DNA of 62,927 bases from an uncultured Geobacteraceae bacterium (GTDB lineage Bacteria > Desulfobacterota > Desulfuromonadia > Geobacterales > Pseudopelobacteraceae): assembly GCA_903930585.1 (NCBI GenBank), contig CAIYZD010000308.1, forward strand, positions 1-62,927. The letters are read 5' to 3'. A program made the translations under genes and the position numbers. Under the pieces are notes generated by a model that was given only the letters and a program-made list of their open reading frames with translations, made no database searches and was not told where the DNA came from. This document shows positions 8,210-17,295 of the stretch, one piece after another (within the stretch, counting starts at the first letter, position 1; the number at the start of each line of letters is the position of its first letter).

Positions 8210-8671
8210 TCACCTCCTTAAATTTATGGTTTTTTCGTATGAACTGATGCAGTCGCCATTTTCTCTCAAAAGGTAAAATATATTATATGACTGCGGACTC
8301 CAACAAACATTATTTACCAGTTTTGTTTGGGTTTCATACTCATAGGCCGATACCGTTATTATATAGTCCCCGGACGGCACCAAAAACCTGACAGTCCCAT
8401 ATATATCAGCAAAATCAGAGAACAACTGAATCCCGCTTGGTGATGACAGTACCACCTCGCCGCCATACATTGGGTAACCGCCTTCACAGCGCCTTATCAC
8501 ACTGATGTACATGTAGCACTCCGGCGGGACGCCGTTATCCTCTGAAATAGCGAGGTGGGCTATTAATAGCATGGTGACCGCTACTATTAATAGCGTCGCT
8601 ATTGATAACAAGTGCAGGGGGCGCCAAAGCCCAGGCTTTGGGTCGGTTCTCCGTTGAGTCATAGACATCAC
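8210..8671 (-). CDS. Membrane-anchored hypothetical protein with an extracytoplasmic beta domain
   Basis: A 153-residue protein. One N-terminal membrane segment (about residues 22-43, LLSIATLLIVAVTMLLIAHLA) precedes about 105 exported residues. The region GGEVVLSSPSG ... GTVRFLVPSGDYIITVSAYEYET resembles carboxypeptidase-regulatory-like or PEGA beta-sandwich folds; this is an impression only. Four Cys (in ECYMY, RRCEGG, NVCWS and GDCISS) could form disulfides. The start is ambiguous (GTG 8671, ATG 8668 or ATG 8662) and no clear ribosome-binding site is visible. It has its own sigma-54 promoter and activator palindrome upstream. Confidence 0.65.
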   Translation of the reverse strand: MMSMTQRRTDPKPGLWRPLHLLSIATLLIVAVTMLLIAHLAISEDNGVPPECYMYISVIRRCEGGYPMYGGEVVLSSPSGIQLFSDFADIYGTVRFLVPSGDYIITVSAYEYETQTKLVNNVCWSPQSYNIFYLLRENGDCISSYEKTINLRR

Positions 8672-8734
8672 AAAGTGCTTTTACCGGTAAGAGTTTAGCC
8701 GTAGGTAACCGGCGTTCGTTACTTAATTACAATG

Positions 8735-8749
8735 GCAACTAACATGCCA
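8735..8749 (-). promoter_or_regulatory. Sigma-54 promoter E
   Basis: Read on the minus strand: TGGCATGTTAGTTGC, one mismatch from TGGCACG-N4-TTGC, with GG and GC ten bases apart. It lies 64 bp upstream of the minus-strand gene 8210-8671. Confidence 0.82.
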
Positions 8750-8845
8750 AAGAAAAGCTGAAGGTGCCGCACGGGTAACAGACCAATTTATAGAGTGAAA
8801 ATCGATGATCGCATGTGGCGAAGGAGGGGAAACCGTCCGTGACAT

Positions 8846-8879
8846 CCGTCATGCATGACATAACTGCACTATATGAAGG
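8846..8879 (-). promoter_or_regulatory. Upstream activator palindrome E (sigma-54 regulon)
   Basis: On the minus strand, arms CCTTCAT and ATGACGG lie 20 bp apart and the core contains GTTA-TGTCA. The centre is 126.5 bp from the -12 G of promoter E. Both elements face the minus-strand gene, so orientation is kept relative to the target. Confidence 0.72.
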
Positions 8880-9119
8880 ACTAAGCCGCGGCTATGCGGT
8901 TGCACCGGTCAACAAGATTGCAGACATCGGCAAGTGGGACTCACATAGGTATATGAGTTACTCAGGTAAAAAGGATGAACGGATTAGTCTGGGTGCAGGT
9001 TGTGGGGAAAAGGACCGCACGAACCATTTCGCGACAGGATTGACAATCGGCTGCAAGATGGTAGATAACTGTAGATAGGCAATCACAAAATTTATTGATG
9101 TAATCACTGAAAGGAGAAC

Positions 9120-10148
9120 ATGAATATGTCAAACATCTCATTTCGCCCACTCTATCCGGAAGACATAAATCAGGTTTCAAAAATTGAGAGCAGTCTGACA
9201 GGCAGCCCAAGAAGCGCTTTCCTGGAGAAACGGCTTGCCGTGGCAACCGCCAACCTTGGAGAGGTCTTTCTGGACGAAACCGGTGACATGCCACTGGATC
9301 CTCAGACCATGCCCGACAGTTTCATCACCTGTGCCGCCCTTGACGACAAAAAACTTGCGGGGTATGGGTTTGCCAGGATACTGGAAGGGGAGTTCGGAGC
9401 TAAGAGTACCATTGTGGAACTTGACGACATCGGTGTCGCCCCTGACGAGCAGGGAAAAGGCATCGGCAAAATGATCCTGGCCGATATCGAACAACGGATG
9501 AAAAGAAAAAATATCAACACCCTGCAGACCCAGTTTGATTGGTCAAACATCTCCATGACCAGGTTTTTTGCGTCTACTGGCTTCACTCTGGCATCCGGCC
9601 AGATTATAGAGCGTGATACGTCACCTCTTGGCAAGAACGTGGATCCGGTGACAACGGATGGAAAGTGGCAGGGTCACGGCAGCGGCCATTATGACAAGCA
9701 GGCCGGGAGGCCCGTCACAGTGCGCCCAATCAAATGGGAAGATCTGGCGGCTGTCGATCGGATTGACGTGAAGTGTACCGGTCTTGATCGTTCCGCATAT
9801 TGTGCCGACAAGTTCCGGGAAGTGCTCGATGAATCCGGCATCCGTGTCTCCATGGTTGCGGAAGACGACGGAGTCGTCACCGGTTTCATCATGGCTCGTG
9901 TCGATTTCGGCGAATTCGGCAGAGTGGAGAAAGCGGCGGTGATAGACACAATCGGCGTTCACCCCGCCTATGGTGGCTCTGGTGTCAGTCATGCGCTTCT
10001 CTCGCAACTGTTGATCAACCTTTCCGCTCTTCAGGTCAAAACGGTTCGGACCAGGGTGGAACATGACTATTTTGCCCTGTGGAACTTTCTGACCCGGCGC
10101 GGGTTCAAGCATTCCCAGCGACTGCTGCTTACCAAGAAGGTAATCTGA
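9120..10148 (+). CDS. Tandem-domain GNAT N-acetyltransferase
   Basis: A 342-residue protein with two GNAT folds. The N-terminal half has the acetyl-CoA loop in ELDDIGVAPDEQGKGIGKMI (about residues 100-119); the C-terminal half has VIDTIGVHPAYGGSGVSHAL (about 272-291), a degenerate form of the Q/RxxGxG/A loop. One domain may therefore bind acetyl-CoA and the other be structural. The substrate is unknown; candidates include proteins, amino acids and small amines. A good ribosome-binding site (AAAGGAG) precedes the ATG; a second in-frame ATG lies 6 bp downstream. It appears to be a single-gene unit ending at a hairpin. Confidence 0.85.
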   Translation: MNMSNISFRPLYPEDINQVSKIESSLTGSPRSAFLEKRLAVATANLGEVFLDETGDMPLDPQTMPDSFITCAALDDKKLAGYGFARILEGEFGAKSTIVELDDIGVAPDEQGKGIGKMILADIEQRMKRKNINTLQTQFDWSNISMTRFFASTGFTLASGQIIERDTSPLGKNVDPVTTDGKWQGHGSGHYDKQAGRPVTVRPIKWEDLAAVDRIDVKCTGLDRSAYCADKFREVLDESGIRVSMVAEDDGVVTGFIMARVDFGEFGRVEKAAVIDTIGVHPAYGGSGVSHALLSQLLINLSALQVKTVRTRVEHDYFALWNFLTRRGFKHSQRLLLTKKVI

Positions 10149-10206
10149 GACCTACTGTTCCAGAGTACCAGTTGCCTTCGGATCAACCAGGAGGCACACA
10201 AAATTC

Positions 10207-10237
10207 GCAAGGCCCCCGGGAAACCCGGGAGCCTTGC
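10207..10237. terminator. GC-rich hairpin between convergent genes
   Basis: GCAAGGC then CCCGGG, loop AAA, CCCGGG then GCCTTGC forms a long stem with one bulge. It sits between the plus-strand acetyltransferase and the minus-strand chemoreceptor, the usual place for a bidirectional terminator. No U-run follows on either side, so termination efficiency is uncertain. Confidence 0.6.
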
Positions 10238-10280
10238 GCATGCAATAAACTGCAGAAAATCCTGCGCCCCGCCATCTATT

Positions 10281-12749
10281 TCATGACACCTTGAACCAGA
10301 GGGCCACTTCATTCAATTCATGAGCGATTTTCGATAACTGCTCCGACGCCTCCTTAATATCCATGGTCGCCCCCTTGAGTGTCCCGGAGATGCCGGCGAT
10401 CGTTTCCATGCGCTCGGACACGTCCCGTGATGCCGTGGCCTGGCCGTCGGTCGCGGTGGCGATCATCTGGGCCCGATCCACGCCGAGCTTGGATACCCCC
10501 ACGATCGCCTCAAGCGATTCGCTCGCCTCCGCGGAGAGTTTCATACCTTCCACAACCCGCAATTTCCCTTCGTTCATGGCAGCCACCGAGCTTACCGTAT
10601 CGGCCTGAATGATATTGATGATACCTGCTATCTCGTGAGTCGCCTCGGCGGTCCGCCGGGCCAGTTTGCGCACCTCGTCCGCCACCACGGCAAAACCCAA
10701 GCCGTGTTCTCCCGCCCTGGCGGCCTCGATGGCGGCGTTAAGGGCGAGAAGATTGGTCTGATCCGCGATATCGTTGATGGTGCTGAGAATGGAGTCTATG
10801 GTGCGGGAATTTTCACTGAGTTTGGCGATGGACTCGGACGCAGCTATTACCGACTGGGAAATCTCCTGCATACCCTTGAACGTTTTGGTTACTACCGCCA
10901 TACCGTTGGTCGCCATAAGATGTGCCTCTTTGGACGATGCGGCCGAATCGCAGGCATGCCCCGCCACGGTTTGCACCGTAGCGTTGATCTGGGTCATGGC
11001 CACCGCCGATTGCGCGGTATGGGTCACCTGTTCCTCCGTTCCACGGTACAGGCAATCCGCCGTCTGGCTGAGGTGACCGGCCCCCCCCGACAACTTGTCG
11101 ATGGAGGATTTGAGCAGATTGGTGATCTCCGTCAGCTTGGCCGACGCCTGATTGAAATGGGCGGCAACCGCACCGAACTCGTCTCTTCTGTTTTCGTCCA
11201 TACTGATGCTGAAATTCCCGGAGCCGAAACCGGCCGCCAGTTTGGAAAGATCCGCGATAGGACCCGTTATGGCAGCGGCAATCCAGCGCCCCACCAGTAA
11301 AGAAGCAAGTACCGCAACCACCGCAATGACGATAATAATCGTCGTGGTGGTGCTTACGGCCGCCCGGACCGAAGCCACCGTACTTTCCTGGCTCTGCTCG
11401 GCAACCGCCGCATCCTTGTTGCTCAATGCCATCTGGCCGGCAACCATCTCCTTCATCTTCTGGTTAAGTTTCGCCACCTCCTCCACGTTTTTGAGCGACG
11501 ACCTGATCTTGTCGGCAGCGCCGTCCTTGTCAAGAAAACTTGCCTTTACCATGGTCAGGGCGCGAATGGATTCATCCAGCAGATTGATTTCCTTTTTGAA
11601 ACTTCCCTTACGTAAAAGCGCCATCAGTTTGTTGGCGGATGCGATAACCTTGTTCGACTCGTTTTGTATGGTAGCAACCGTTTTGTCGAAGTCCGCAAGA
11701 CTTCTGACGGAGAGACTGTAGTTGACGAGGGAATCGATCACCGAGCTGGAAAAAATGGTCTCGGAAGAGAGCATGAGGATGCCGTTAGTGCTGGAAAAAT
11801 CCAATACACTGGTAGACATCACCTCGGAGCTGGTGATTTGACTGTAGTTTGATGTGTCGGCTTCCTTTTTCACGGTATCGATCATGGCGGATATGGCGCT
11901 CTGGGCATCGCTGACCGCCTTGGTCGCCTTCGCATGGCTGGCGGAATCGTGCGAGCCCACATAGATTATGTATAGATCTCGTGCCGCGGACAGTTTTTCG
12001 TCAATATCGTATATGCTCTTGACAATTCCTTCTGAGGCCCCCTCATCGAGCCAGACGATCCGCTTGGCAACCTGGAGGTTATAGAGCGGAGTTGCGGTGT
12101 TGGTGTACAAGCTTTCGACGGTACCCTTGTCGTTGACCTGCAAAAGCTGCGCACAGAAGCCGTTCAGATCCTTAAGGCTGTCCATTACGTTGGAAAGGAG
12201 CGTACTCTTCTCGTTGTCCCTGGCGTTGCCGTAGATGTTGGTCACCATCTTGTCGGTGGCGCCGCGCTGCAGCTTTCTGATGGAGGCGTCAAGGCTTTGC
12301 AGCTTCCCGGAGGCGTTGGCGAGATTTTGCTTCATGGCGGCCACCGACACGACCGTATCGCGCTGCAGCAACAGCCGCTTGTTGGTTATCCCCTCGATCC
12401 CCCTGGTGATTTCGGTGAACTGATCATGATCGTAGTTACGGGGCGAACCAAGCTTGGTCAGATCGTCGGCAGCCTTGATCTCCTCGGCCAACGACTCGGT
12501 GCTTCTGGTCGAATTATTCTTGAACTCCTCCAGGGAATCGGAGGCGGCCACCTTGAGCAGGTTGGCCGCATGGGACTGCAAGGCGCGCTGGTGGTTGAAG
12601 GTCTTCACCTGGTAGGGGGTCGACTTCTGGGTGAGGGTAAATATGCTCTTCTGTATGTAGCGGATACCGATCACCGCCGCTGACGCGATAAACGTCATCA
12701 GAATGAGAATCGTAAAAGTATTCAAAGCAAGCTTGGTACGTATCTTCAT
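10281..12749 (-). CDS. Methyl-accepting chemotaxis protein with a large sensor region
   Basis: The ATG at 12749 follows GGGGAAG and gives an 822-residue receptor; an in-frame start 45 bp upstream lacks such a site. Membrane helices lie near residues 7-30 and 485-510 ([21 protein letters not shown]), enclosing a helical periplasmic domain of about 450 residues. A HAMP domain follows ([21 protein letters not shown]), then the signalling hairpin with the conserved tip [21 protein letters not shown]. The C-terminus has no CheR-binding pentapeptide. It would control CheA, but the ligand is unknown. No cognate chemotaxis genes are adjacent. Confidence 0.92.
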   Translation of the reverse strand: MKIRTKLALNTFTILILMTFIASAAVIGIRYIQKSIFTLTQKSTPYQVKTFNHQRALQSHAANLLKVAASDSLEEFKNNSTRSTESLAEEIKAADDLTKLGSPRNYDHDQFTEITRGIEGITNKRLLLQRDTVVSVAAMKQNLANASGKLQSLDASIRKLQRGATDKMVTNIYGNARDNEKSTLLSNVMDSLKDLNGFCAQLLQVNDKGTVESLYTNTATPLYNLQVAKRIVWLDEGASEGIVKSIYDIDEKLSAARDLYIIYVGSHDSASHAKATKAVSDAQSAISAMIDTVKKEADTSNYSQITSSEVMSTSVLDFSSTNGILMLSSETIFSSSVIDSLVNYSLSVRSLADFDKTVATIQNESNKVIASANKLMALLRKGSFKKEINLLDESIRALTMVKASFLDKDGAADKIRSSLKNVEEVAKLNQKMKEMVAGQMALSNKDAAVAEQSQESTVASVRAAVSTTTTIIIVIAVVAVLASLLVGRWIAAAITGPIADLSKLAAGFGSGNFSISMDENRRDEFGAVAAHFNQASAKLTEITNLLKSSIDKLSGGAGHLSQTADCLYRGTEEQVTHTAQSAVAMTQINATVQTVAGHACDSAASSKEAHLMATNGMAVVTKTFKGMQEISQSVIAASESIAKLSENSRTIDSILSTINDIADQTNLLALNAAIEAARAGEHGLGFAVVADEVRKLARRTAEATHEIAGIINIIQADTVSSVAAMNEGKLRVVEGMKLSAEASESLEAIVGVSKLGVDRAQMIATATDGQATASRDVSERMETIAGISGTLKGATMDIKEASEQLSKIAHELNEVALWFKVS

Positions 12750-12892
12750 AACTTCCCCCAATTTTTCCGTGTTAGCCACCGCAATCCCACGCATGGCGTT
12801 AATTTTTGCACATGGTACATTATGATGTTACGGGCTGTCCAGCGCTACTTAAGTCGTATTCAAATCCAATGATTTGCCCCCTTCTTCTTAAA

Positions 12893-12926
12893 CCGTCATA
12901 TATGGCGCTTACGTTATACCTGACGG
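12893..12926 (+). promoter_or_regulatory. Upstream activator palindrome D (sigma-54 regulon)
   Basis: Arms CCGTCAT and CTGACGG, 20 bp apart, with a degenerate core (TGGCG-CTTA-CGTTA). The centre is 125.5 bp upstream of the -12 G of promoter D. The rest of the 337-bp gap between 12750 and 13086 shows nothing beyond this element and the promoter. Confidence 0.68.
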
Positions 12927-13021
12927 ATAGTACCAGCGGAATTATTCGGCAGCTACCCTTCTTATTACCGCTTTACCAGCACAATCAAGCCGTTGCGCTC
13001 CCTCAATACCCGGGCCGACTA

Positions 13022-13036
13022 TGGCGCGGTAGTTGC
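13022..13036 (+). promoter_or_regulatory. Sigma-54 promoter D
   Basis: TGGCGCGGTAGTTGC differs from consensus at one -24 base and is followed by TT, as in strong -12 elements. It lies 50 bp before the His-rich protein and should drive the run 13087-16509. Confidence 0.8.
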
Positions 13037-13086
13037 TTTGCATTGTTTCACACAATAAAGTCATCCGGCGAACAGGGAGAACAACA

Positions 13087-13326
13087 ATGGGACACGAAAA
13101 AGAGCACGGCAAAGACCATCACAGAGAGCAGGATCCCGGTACAGGCTATAACAAAGACCATGACCACGGAATAGACCATGACAACGGAATTGACCATGAC
13201 CACGGCAAAGAGCAAAACAAATGGCATGAAAAAGGGTGTGGGTGCCATGAGCACCGGAAAGATCATGACGGACACGAACCCGGCACTGAGCACCATACGG
13301 AACAGAGACCGGGCAGTAAGGCATAA
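13087..13326 (+). CDS. His/Asp/Lys-rich low-complexity protein (79 aa)
   Basis: The ATG at 13087 follows GGGAGAAC. The 79-residue product begins MGHEKEHGKDHH and consists of HDHG, DHDNG and HEHRKDHDGHE repeats plus a CGCHEH motif, with no hydrophobic segment. Such composition binds Zn, Ni, Cu or Co, and the protein may buffer metal. Internal DNA repeats (GACCATGACCAC...) show expansion of a short unit. Its N-terminus resembles that of the protein at 30058 (MGHRTEHHKDHDH). It is the first gene behind sigma-54 promoter D. Confidence 0.7.
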   Translation: MGHEKEHGKDHHREQDPGTGYNKDHDHGIDHDNGIDHDHGKEQNKWHEKGCGCHEHRKDHDGHEPGTEHHTEQRPGSKA

Positions 13327-13362
13327 ACGGTCAAGCGATGAAATGATGGGGGATATTCACTA

Positions 13363-14520
13363 ATGAACCGTTTATCAACAAATCGCACAAACAAAAATGT
13401 TGTTGTGCGCGGTGCTGCTCTCAGAAAATCGCCACCAATGGACAAAAAGACATATCTGAGCGTTGTGGCGGCCCTTGCAACGGCGGCCGTCATCTGGCTG
13501 TTCGCCCTGCTGGCGGCCCCCGTCGCAAAGCCGCTTGCCTGGGCGCTTATTATCGGCATCGCTACCCTTCCCCACCATGACCGTCTGGCGAGAAAGTTCC
13601 CTGGCCACCCAAACCGTTCTGCCGGCTTGATGGTTCTCGCCATAACCATCTGCTTCATACTGCCCATTGCAGGATTGATTATCATGGTCGCAGAAAATGC
13701 CGCCGACTGGTACACGGAGGGCGAACGGCTCGTTCTGGCGTTTACGACGACCGGAACCGACACAATCAAGCATTTCCCGTTCGCCGACACGATAATCACC
13801 CTTGGAGAACGATTCAACATCGATCTGGCAAATCTCGGCGCCAGGATGGCTGACGGCATGTCGGGGTATCTTCTCGAACTGACGACTAATACCGCAAAAA
13901 ATATCGGGGAACTCCTCTTCACTCTGGCAGTCGCACTGTTCATACTCTTTTTCGTCTACCGTGACGGCGAAGGCATTGTGTCGGCTGCAATCATCCGGTT
14001 TACCACCGATCAGGACAAGGCACGCCGATATTCATCAGAGATTCGCGCCACAACCACTGCTGTCACGGTCGGAACGATCTTTACCTGCCTTGTACAGGGG
14101 GTAACCGCCGGGCTCGGGTATTATGTCGCCGGAGTCCCCGCTCCCGTTCTCTGCGGGGCACTGACCGCAGCAGCAGCGCTCGTACCGGTTGTCGGAACGG
14201 GTATAATCTGGGTGCCGCTGGCGCTCCTGATTACCGTCAATGGCGCCTATCTCAAGGCGGGACTTCTGGTACTCTGGTGCATTATTTTCGTAGGTCTTGC
14301 CGATAACGCAATTCGCCCGCTCGCCATAGGTGCGAAAAGTACTATCCCTGTGCCGGCAATTGTGCTCGGAGCTATTTGCGGTGTACTCGCGCTAGGGATT
14401 CTCGGTCTCATTCTCGGACCTGTTCTTTTTGCAATTCTCATCACCGTATGGCGGGATGCCACCGGCACAGAGCAGTCAACGGAATCAGGCAGGAACCGCA
14501 AAGATATCTCCGGTCCCTGA
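13363..14520 (+). CDS. AI-2E family transporter (PerM/YhhT-like permease)
   Basis: A 385-residue protein with about eight membrane segments. The family features are visible: an N-terminal pair of helices (residues 30-65), the central soluble region between residues 110 and 170, and the C-terminal helices with LVPVVGTGIIWVPLALLI and ADNAIRPLAIG, the conserved signature of this family. Members export autoinducer-2 or act as Na+/H+ antiporters, and many have no known substrate. GGGGGAT precedes the ATG at 13363; ATG 13438 is an alternative without a visible site. It lies 36 bp after the His-rich gene. Confidence 0.85.
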   Translation: MNRLSTNRTNKNVVVRGAALRKSPPMDKKTYLSVVAALATAAVIWLFALLAAPVAKPLAWALIIGIATLPHHDRLARKFPGHPNRSAGLMVLAITICFILPIAGLIIMVAENAADWYTEGERLVLAFTTTGTDTIKHFPFADTIITLGERFNIDLANLGARMADGMSGYLLELTTNTAKNIGELLFTLAVALFILFFVYRDGEGIVSAAIIRFTTDQDKARRYSSEIRATTTAVTVGTIFTCLVQGVTAGLGYYVAGVPAPVLCGALTAAAALVPVVGTGIIWVPLALLITVNGAYLKAGLLVLWCIIFVGLADNAIRPLAIGAKSTIPVPAIVLGAICGVLALGILGLILGPVLFAILITVWRDATGTEQSTESGRNRKDISGP

Positions 14521-14527
14521 TACAGAG

Positions 14528-15925
14528 ATGACAACCTTTAAACTCAAGATATTTTTCTTTCTGGCAGGTACCATAGTAAACTTCGGTAGTGGCTGTGCAA
14601 CCTTGCCAAATGTATCCGAAGTGATTGATGAAACACCGGCGACACAGAAACCTCGGCAGATAGTCTCATCCAAAGGTTTGTTATCCGCAAAGCAGAGCAA
14701 AGCTATCATGGCGCGAGTCAAGCGTTCCGTCAGTTCGACGGATGTTCTCACGCGCCTCACCACCGTTGTAGAGTCGGTCACTGAAAGCCCGCTGACAAGG
14801 GGAAACAAGGTATCCCTGCTCAGTGATGGTCAAGCGGCCTATGCGGCAATGTTCAAAGCCATTCGCCATGCCAGGGATCACATCAATATTGAAAGCTACA
14901 TTATTGAAGATGATGAAACCGGGCGGAAATTTGCCGATCTGTTACTGCAAAAACAGGCCGAAGGTATCCAGGTAAACATAATCTATGACTGCATGGGGAG
15001 TATGAATACTCCCGATTCTTTTTTCCGGCGCCTGCAGGCGGGCGGCATTCAGGTGGTCGGCTTTAATCCGCTCAATCCATTGAAAGCTCGTGACAAATGG
15101 GGTCTGGCACACCGGGACCACCGCAAGATATTGATAGCCGACGGCACAATAGCCATTATCGGCGGCATCAACATCAGCAGGGTGTATTCGAGCGCTCCTC
15201 TCAAACGCAAACGGAAAAGCAACGAAGCACCGCCGGTTCACTGGCGCGACACGGACATTCAAATTGAAGGGCCAGCCGTTACCGAACTCCAGAAGCTCTT
15301 TCTTGACACCTGGGAGAAACAAAAAGGGGCAAAACGTTCCGACCGGAACTATTTCCCCACCGTAAAAGAAAAAGGCACTGCTCTGGTGCGTATCGTCGGC
15401 AGCACCGAAGGGGAGGACAACAGAATCCCGTTCATAGTGTATGTGTCAGCTCTTGCCTTTGCAGAGCATTCCATTCACATGACCAATTCCTACTTCATTC
15501 CTGACGATCAGATACTCGCCTCCCTGACTGATGCGGCCGGGCGCGGCGTTGACGTAAAGATCATTCTCCCGGGAATTACCGATTCCCAGTTGGCGCTTCA
15601 TGCGCAACGACATTATTACGCCAGACTTTTGAAAGCAGGAGTGAAGATATATGAACACGACAATTCCCTGCTGCACGCAAAAACGGTGGTGATCGACAAC
15701 GTCTGGTCAACAGTCGGCTCAACAAACATGGACTACCTGAGTTTACTGAACAATGACGAGGTGAATGCGGTTATCCTGAACCATGAATTTGCTGTCGAGA
15801 TGGAAAAGATGTTTGCCGCCGATCTTGCGAATTCCATTCGAATTAATCGTGATGAGTGGGAAAAAAGATCCGTAGTTCCCAAGACAAAAGAGTGGTTCAT
15901 CAATTTATTCGGTCGATGGTTGTAA
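14528..15925 (+). CDS. Phospholipase D-type cardiolipin synthase-like lipoprotein
   Basis: From the ATG at 14528 the product is 465 residues. Two HKD motifs are intact: H198-R-K200-(x4)-D205 and H383-A-K385-(x4)-D390, the paired catalytic sites of the PLD superfamily, with bacterial cardiolipin synthase (ClsA/ClsC) spacing. Unusually, the N-terminus is a lipoprotein-like signal (FFFLAGTIVNFGSGC) rather than the two helices of ClsA, suggesting a periplasm-facing anchored enzyme. It could make cardiolipin or cleave phospholipid. It follows the permease by 7 bp and precedes a lipoprotein gene by 8 bp. Confidence 0.87.
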   Translation: MTTFKLKIFFFLAGTIVNFGSGCATLPNVSEVIDETPATQKPRQIVSSKGLLSAKQSKAIMARVKRSVSSTDVLTRLTTVVESVTESPLTRGNKVSLLSDGQAAYAAMFKAIRHARDHINIESYIIEDDETGRKFADLLLQKQAEGIQVNIIYDCMGSMNTPDSFFRRLQAGGIQVVGFNPLNPLKARDKWGLAHRDHRKILIADGTIAIIGGINISRVYSSAPLKRKRKSNEAPPVHWRDTDIQIEGPAVTELQKLFLDTWEKQKGAKRSDRNYFPTVKEKGTALVRIVGSTEGEDNRIPFIVYVSALAFAEHSIHMTNSYFIPDDQILASLTDAAGRGVDVKIILPGITDSQLALHAQRHYYARLLKAGVKIYEHDNSLLHAKTVVIDNVWSTVGSTNMDYLSLLNNDEVNAVILNHEFAVEMEKMFAADLANSIRINRDEWEKRSVVPKTKEWFINLFGRWL

Positions 15926-15933
15926 AGGTTGGT

Positions 15934-16509
15934 ATGAACAAGCAAAATTTACCATACATAGTCGTCTTCATGACGGCATTGATTTTCTCCGGGTGCGCCT
16001 CATTGCTGCCGCGCACCACTACGGTGACAAATTCGCCCTGGAAAACGTATCAGGAGGTCCTGTATGCATTTGATAACGTGGCGCCGCATAAATCAACGGT
16101 CACCGATATCAAAAAACTTGGCTTCAATATCTATTCAACTTCCAATTTGAAGGTACTCAGTTATGTAGACATTGCCGTGGCAACCTCGTCACTGAAACGC
16201 GAAGGTCTGGGCAATGGCATTGAGGCCTGCCTGAAGGTTCGCTACCTCTGCACCGGCTATGTATTCGAACCGCAAATTGCCAACAGTAATCGGTATGGAA
16301 ACTTCTGGCTGGATACGTTTAATTTCAAGAGAAAGACACGGCAGTCGGGGTGGAAATTCAGAGCTTCCTTTCTGATAGTTGATGCGGTTGTCGTCGAAAA
16401 GTTCTGGTACGGTGAACCTCTGATCGATCTTGACCAGGAAGTTGTAAACCCGCTGGGCCCTTTTCAGGAGATAGGCAATTTTTTATCGGCTCCCAAAATA
16501 GCTCTGTAA
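15934..16509 (+). CDS. Small lipoprotein of unknown function
   Basis: The ATG at 15934 (AAAGG upstream) gives 191 residues with a clear lipobox, LIFSGC, at about residues 17-22. The remaining sequence is soluble and mixed alpha/beta; no family is recognised. Cys residues in EACLKVRYLCTGY may form a disulfide. It immediately follows the phospholipase D-like lipoprotein and probably works with it in the periplasm. It is the last gene of the run behind sigma-54 promoter D. Confidence 0.75.
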   Translation: MNKQNLPYIVVFMTALIFSGCASLLPRTTTVTNSPWKTYQEVLYAFDNVAPHKSTVTDIKKLGFNIYSTSNLKVLSYVDIAVATSSLKREGLGNGIEACLKVRYLCTGYVFEPQIANSNRYGNFWLDTFNFKRKTRQSGWKFRASFLIVDAVVVEKFWYGEPLIDLDQEVVNPLGPFQEIGNFLSAPKIAL

Positions 16510-16527
16510 TAACAGTGGGAATGTCAA

Positions 16528-16561
16528 CCATCACATATGGTGGTAACGTTAATTACGACAG
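16528..16561 (+). promoter_or_regulatory. Upstream activator palindrome F (sigma-54 regulon)
   Basis: Arms CCATCAC and ACGACAG, 20 bp apart, the weakest match in the family but with the same arm spacing. Its centre is 124.5 bp upstream of the -12 element of promoter F, which is the main reason to accept it. Confidence 0.55.
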
Positions 16562-16655
16562 TTCCGGTTGACGGTTTTTCTGTCGTCCCGCAGGCTCATT
16601 TCCACTTTCACCCCTACAATCATACCGTTACACTCCTGTTTCCATTGAACAGTCC

Positions 16656-16670
16656 TGGCACGTTAGTTGA
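16656..16670 (+). promoter_or_regulatory. Sigma-54 promoter F (TTGA variant)
   Basis: TGGCACGTTAGTTGA has a perfect -24 element but GA instead of GC at -12, a deviation shared with promoter C. It lies 40 bp before the YflT-like gene. Confidence 0.65.
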
Positions 16671-16710
16671 TACGTAGTTTGTCACATTTCAACGCAAAAG
16701 GGAGAGAACC

Positions 16711-17256
16711 ATGAACGAGCATAACGCAGTAATAGGTATTTTCAGTTCGCACGTCGAGGCGGAGATGAGTATCAAGGAGCTCCAGCAGGCGGGGTTCGAC
16801 ATGCAGAAGCTGTCAATAGTAGGCAAGGACTACCACACGGAAGAACACGTCGTCGGCTATTACAACGCCGGAGACCGCATGAAGGTTTGGGGCAAACAGG
16901 GAGCATTTTGGGGCGGTTTCTGGGGATTGTTGTTTGGCTCGGCACTGTTCGTTATTCCGGGTATCGGCCCACTGTTCGTATTCGGCCCGCTGGCAATGTG
17001 GATCGTTGGAGCACTGGAGGGCGCCGCACTGGTGGGCGGTTTGAGTGCCTTGGCAGCCGCACTGTACAGTATCGGTATTCCGCATGACAGCAGCATTCAA
17101 TACGAAACGGCGCTTAAATCAGACAAATTCCTTGTTATCGCTCATGGCACGGCAGGTCAGGTTGAGCAGGCCAAAAGCATTCTTGAAACTGCCGGTGCAA
17201 CACAAGTTGACATCCATCAAGGGATACGGAGCGAATTTGCCGAACACAGCATGTAA
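16711..17256 (+). CDS. YflT-like general stress protein with a glycine-rich membrane segment
   Basis: A 181-residue protein. Residues 1-45 (NAVIGIFSSHVEAEMSIKEL) match the YflT/GS17M-type domain of general stress proteins. Residues 60-115 form Gly- and aromatic-rich membrane helices (WGKQGAFWGGFWGLLFGSA and GIGPLFVFGPLAMW) with glycine-zipper spacing. The C-terminal part (DKFLVIAHGTAGQVEQAKSI) repeats a YflT-like pattern. GGGAGAG precedes the ATG. Members are stress-induced and otherwise uncharacterised. It is the first gene behind sigma-54 promoter F, with the PRC-barrel gene 39 bp downstream. Confidence 0.8.
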   Translation: MNEHNAVIGIFSSHVEAEMSIKELQQAGFDMQKLSIVGKDYHTEEHVVGYYNAGDRMKVWGKQGAFWGGFWGLLFGSALFVIPGIGPLFVFGPLAMWIVGALEGAALVGGLSALAAALYSIGIPHDSSIQYETALKSDKFLVIAHGTAGQVEQAKSILETAGATQVDIHQGIRSEFAEHSM

Positions 17257-17295
17257 CGCACGTAATTAAACGAAACGCTGAACAAAGGAGCCACT

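Larger units (their letters stand above)
8672..9119. other. 448-bp intergenic region between divergent genes
   Basis: Holds promoter E and palindrome E for the minus-strand gene 8210-8671. An 87-codon plus-strand frame (8815-9078, GTG start) covers the palindrome, has no recognisable domain and is judged spurious. The direct repeat GTAGATAACT/GTAGATAGGC near 9059 and the ribosome-binding site AAGGAG before 9120 are the only other signals seen; no clear promoter for the acetyltransferase gene was found. Confidence 0.5.

Noticed and set aside
8815-9078. 87-codon plus-strand frame between the two divergent genes
   Set aside because: It runs through the activator palindrome, has no recognisable domain and lies in a region whose signals serve the opposite strand.
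13143-13290. Short direct repeats that could suggest a CRISPR-like array
   Set aside because: The repeats are irregular coding repeats for HDHG-type residues with no unique spacers.
13061-13324. Antisense frame over the His-rich gene
   Set aside because: Arises from the complementary repeat composition; it has no ribosome-binding site or promoter.
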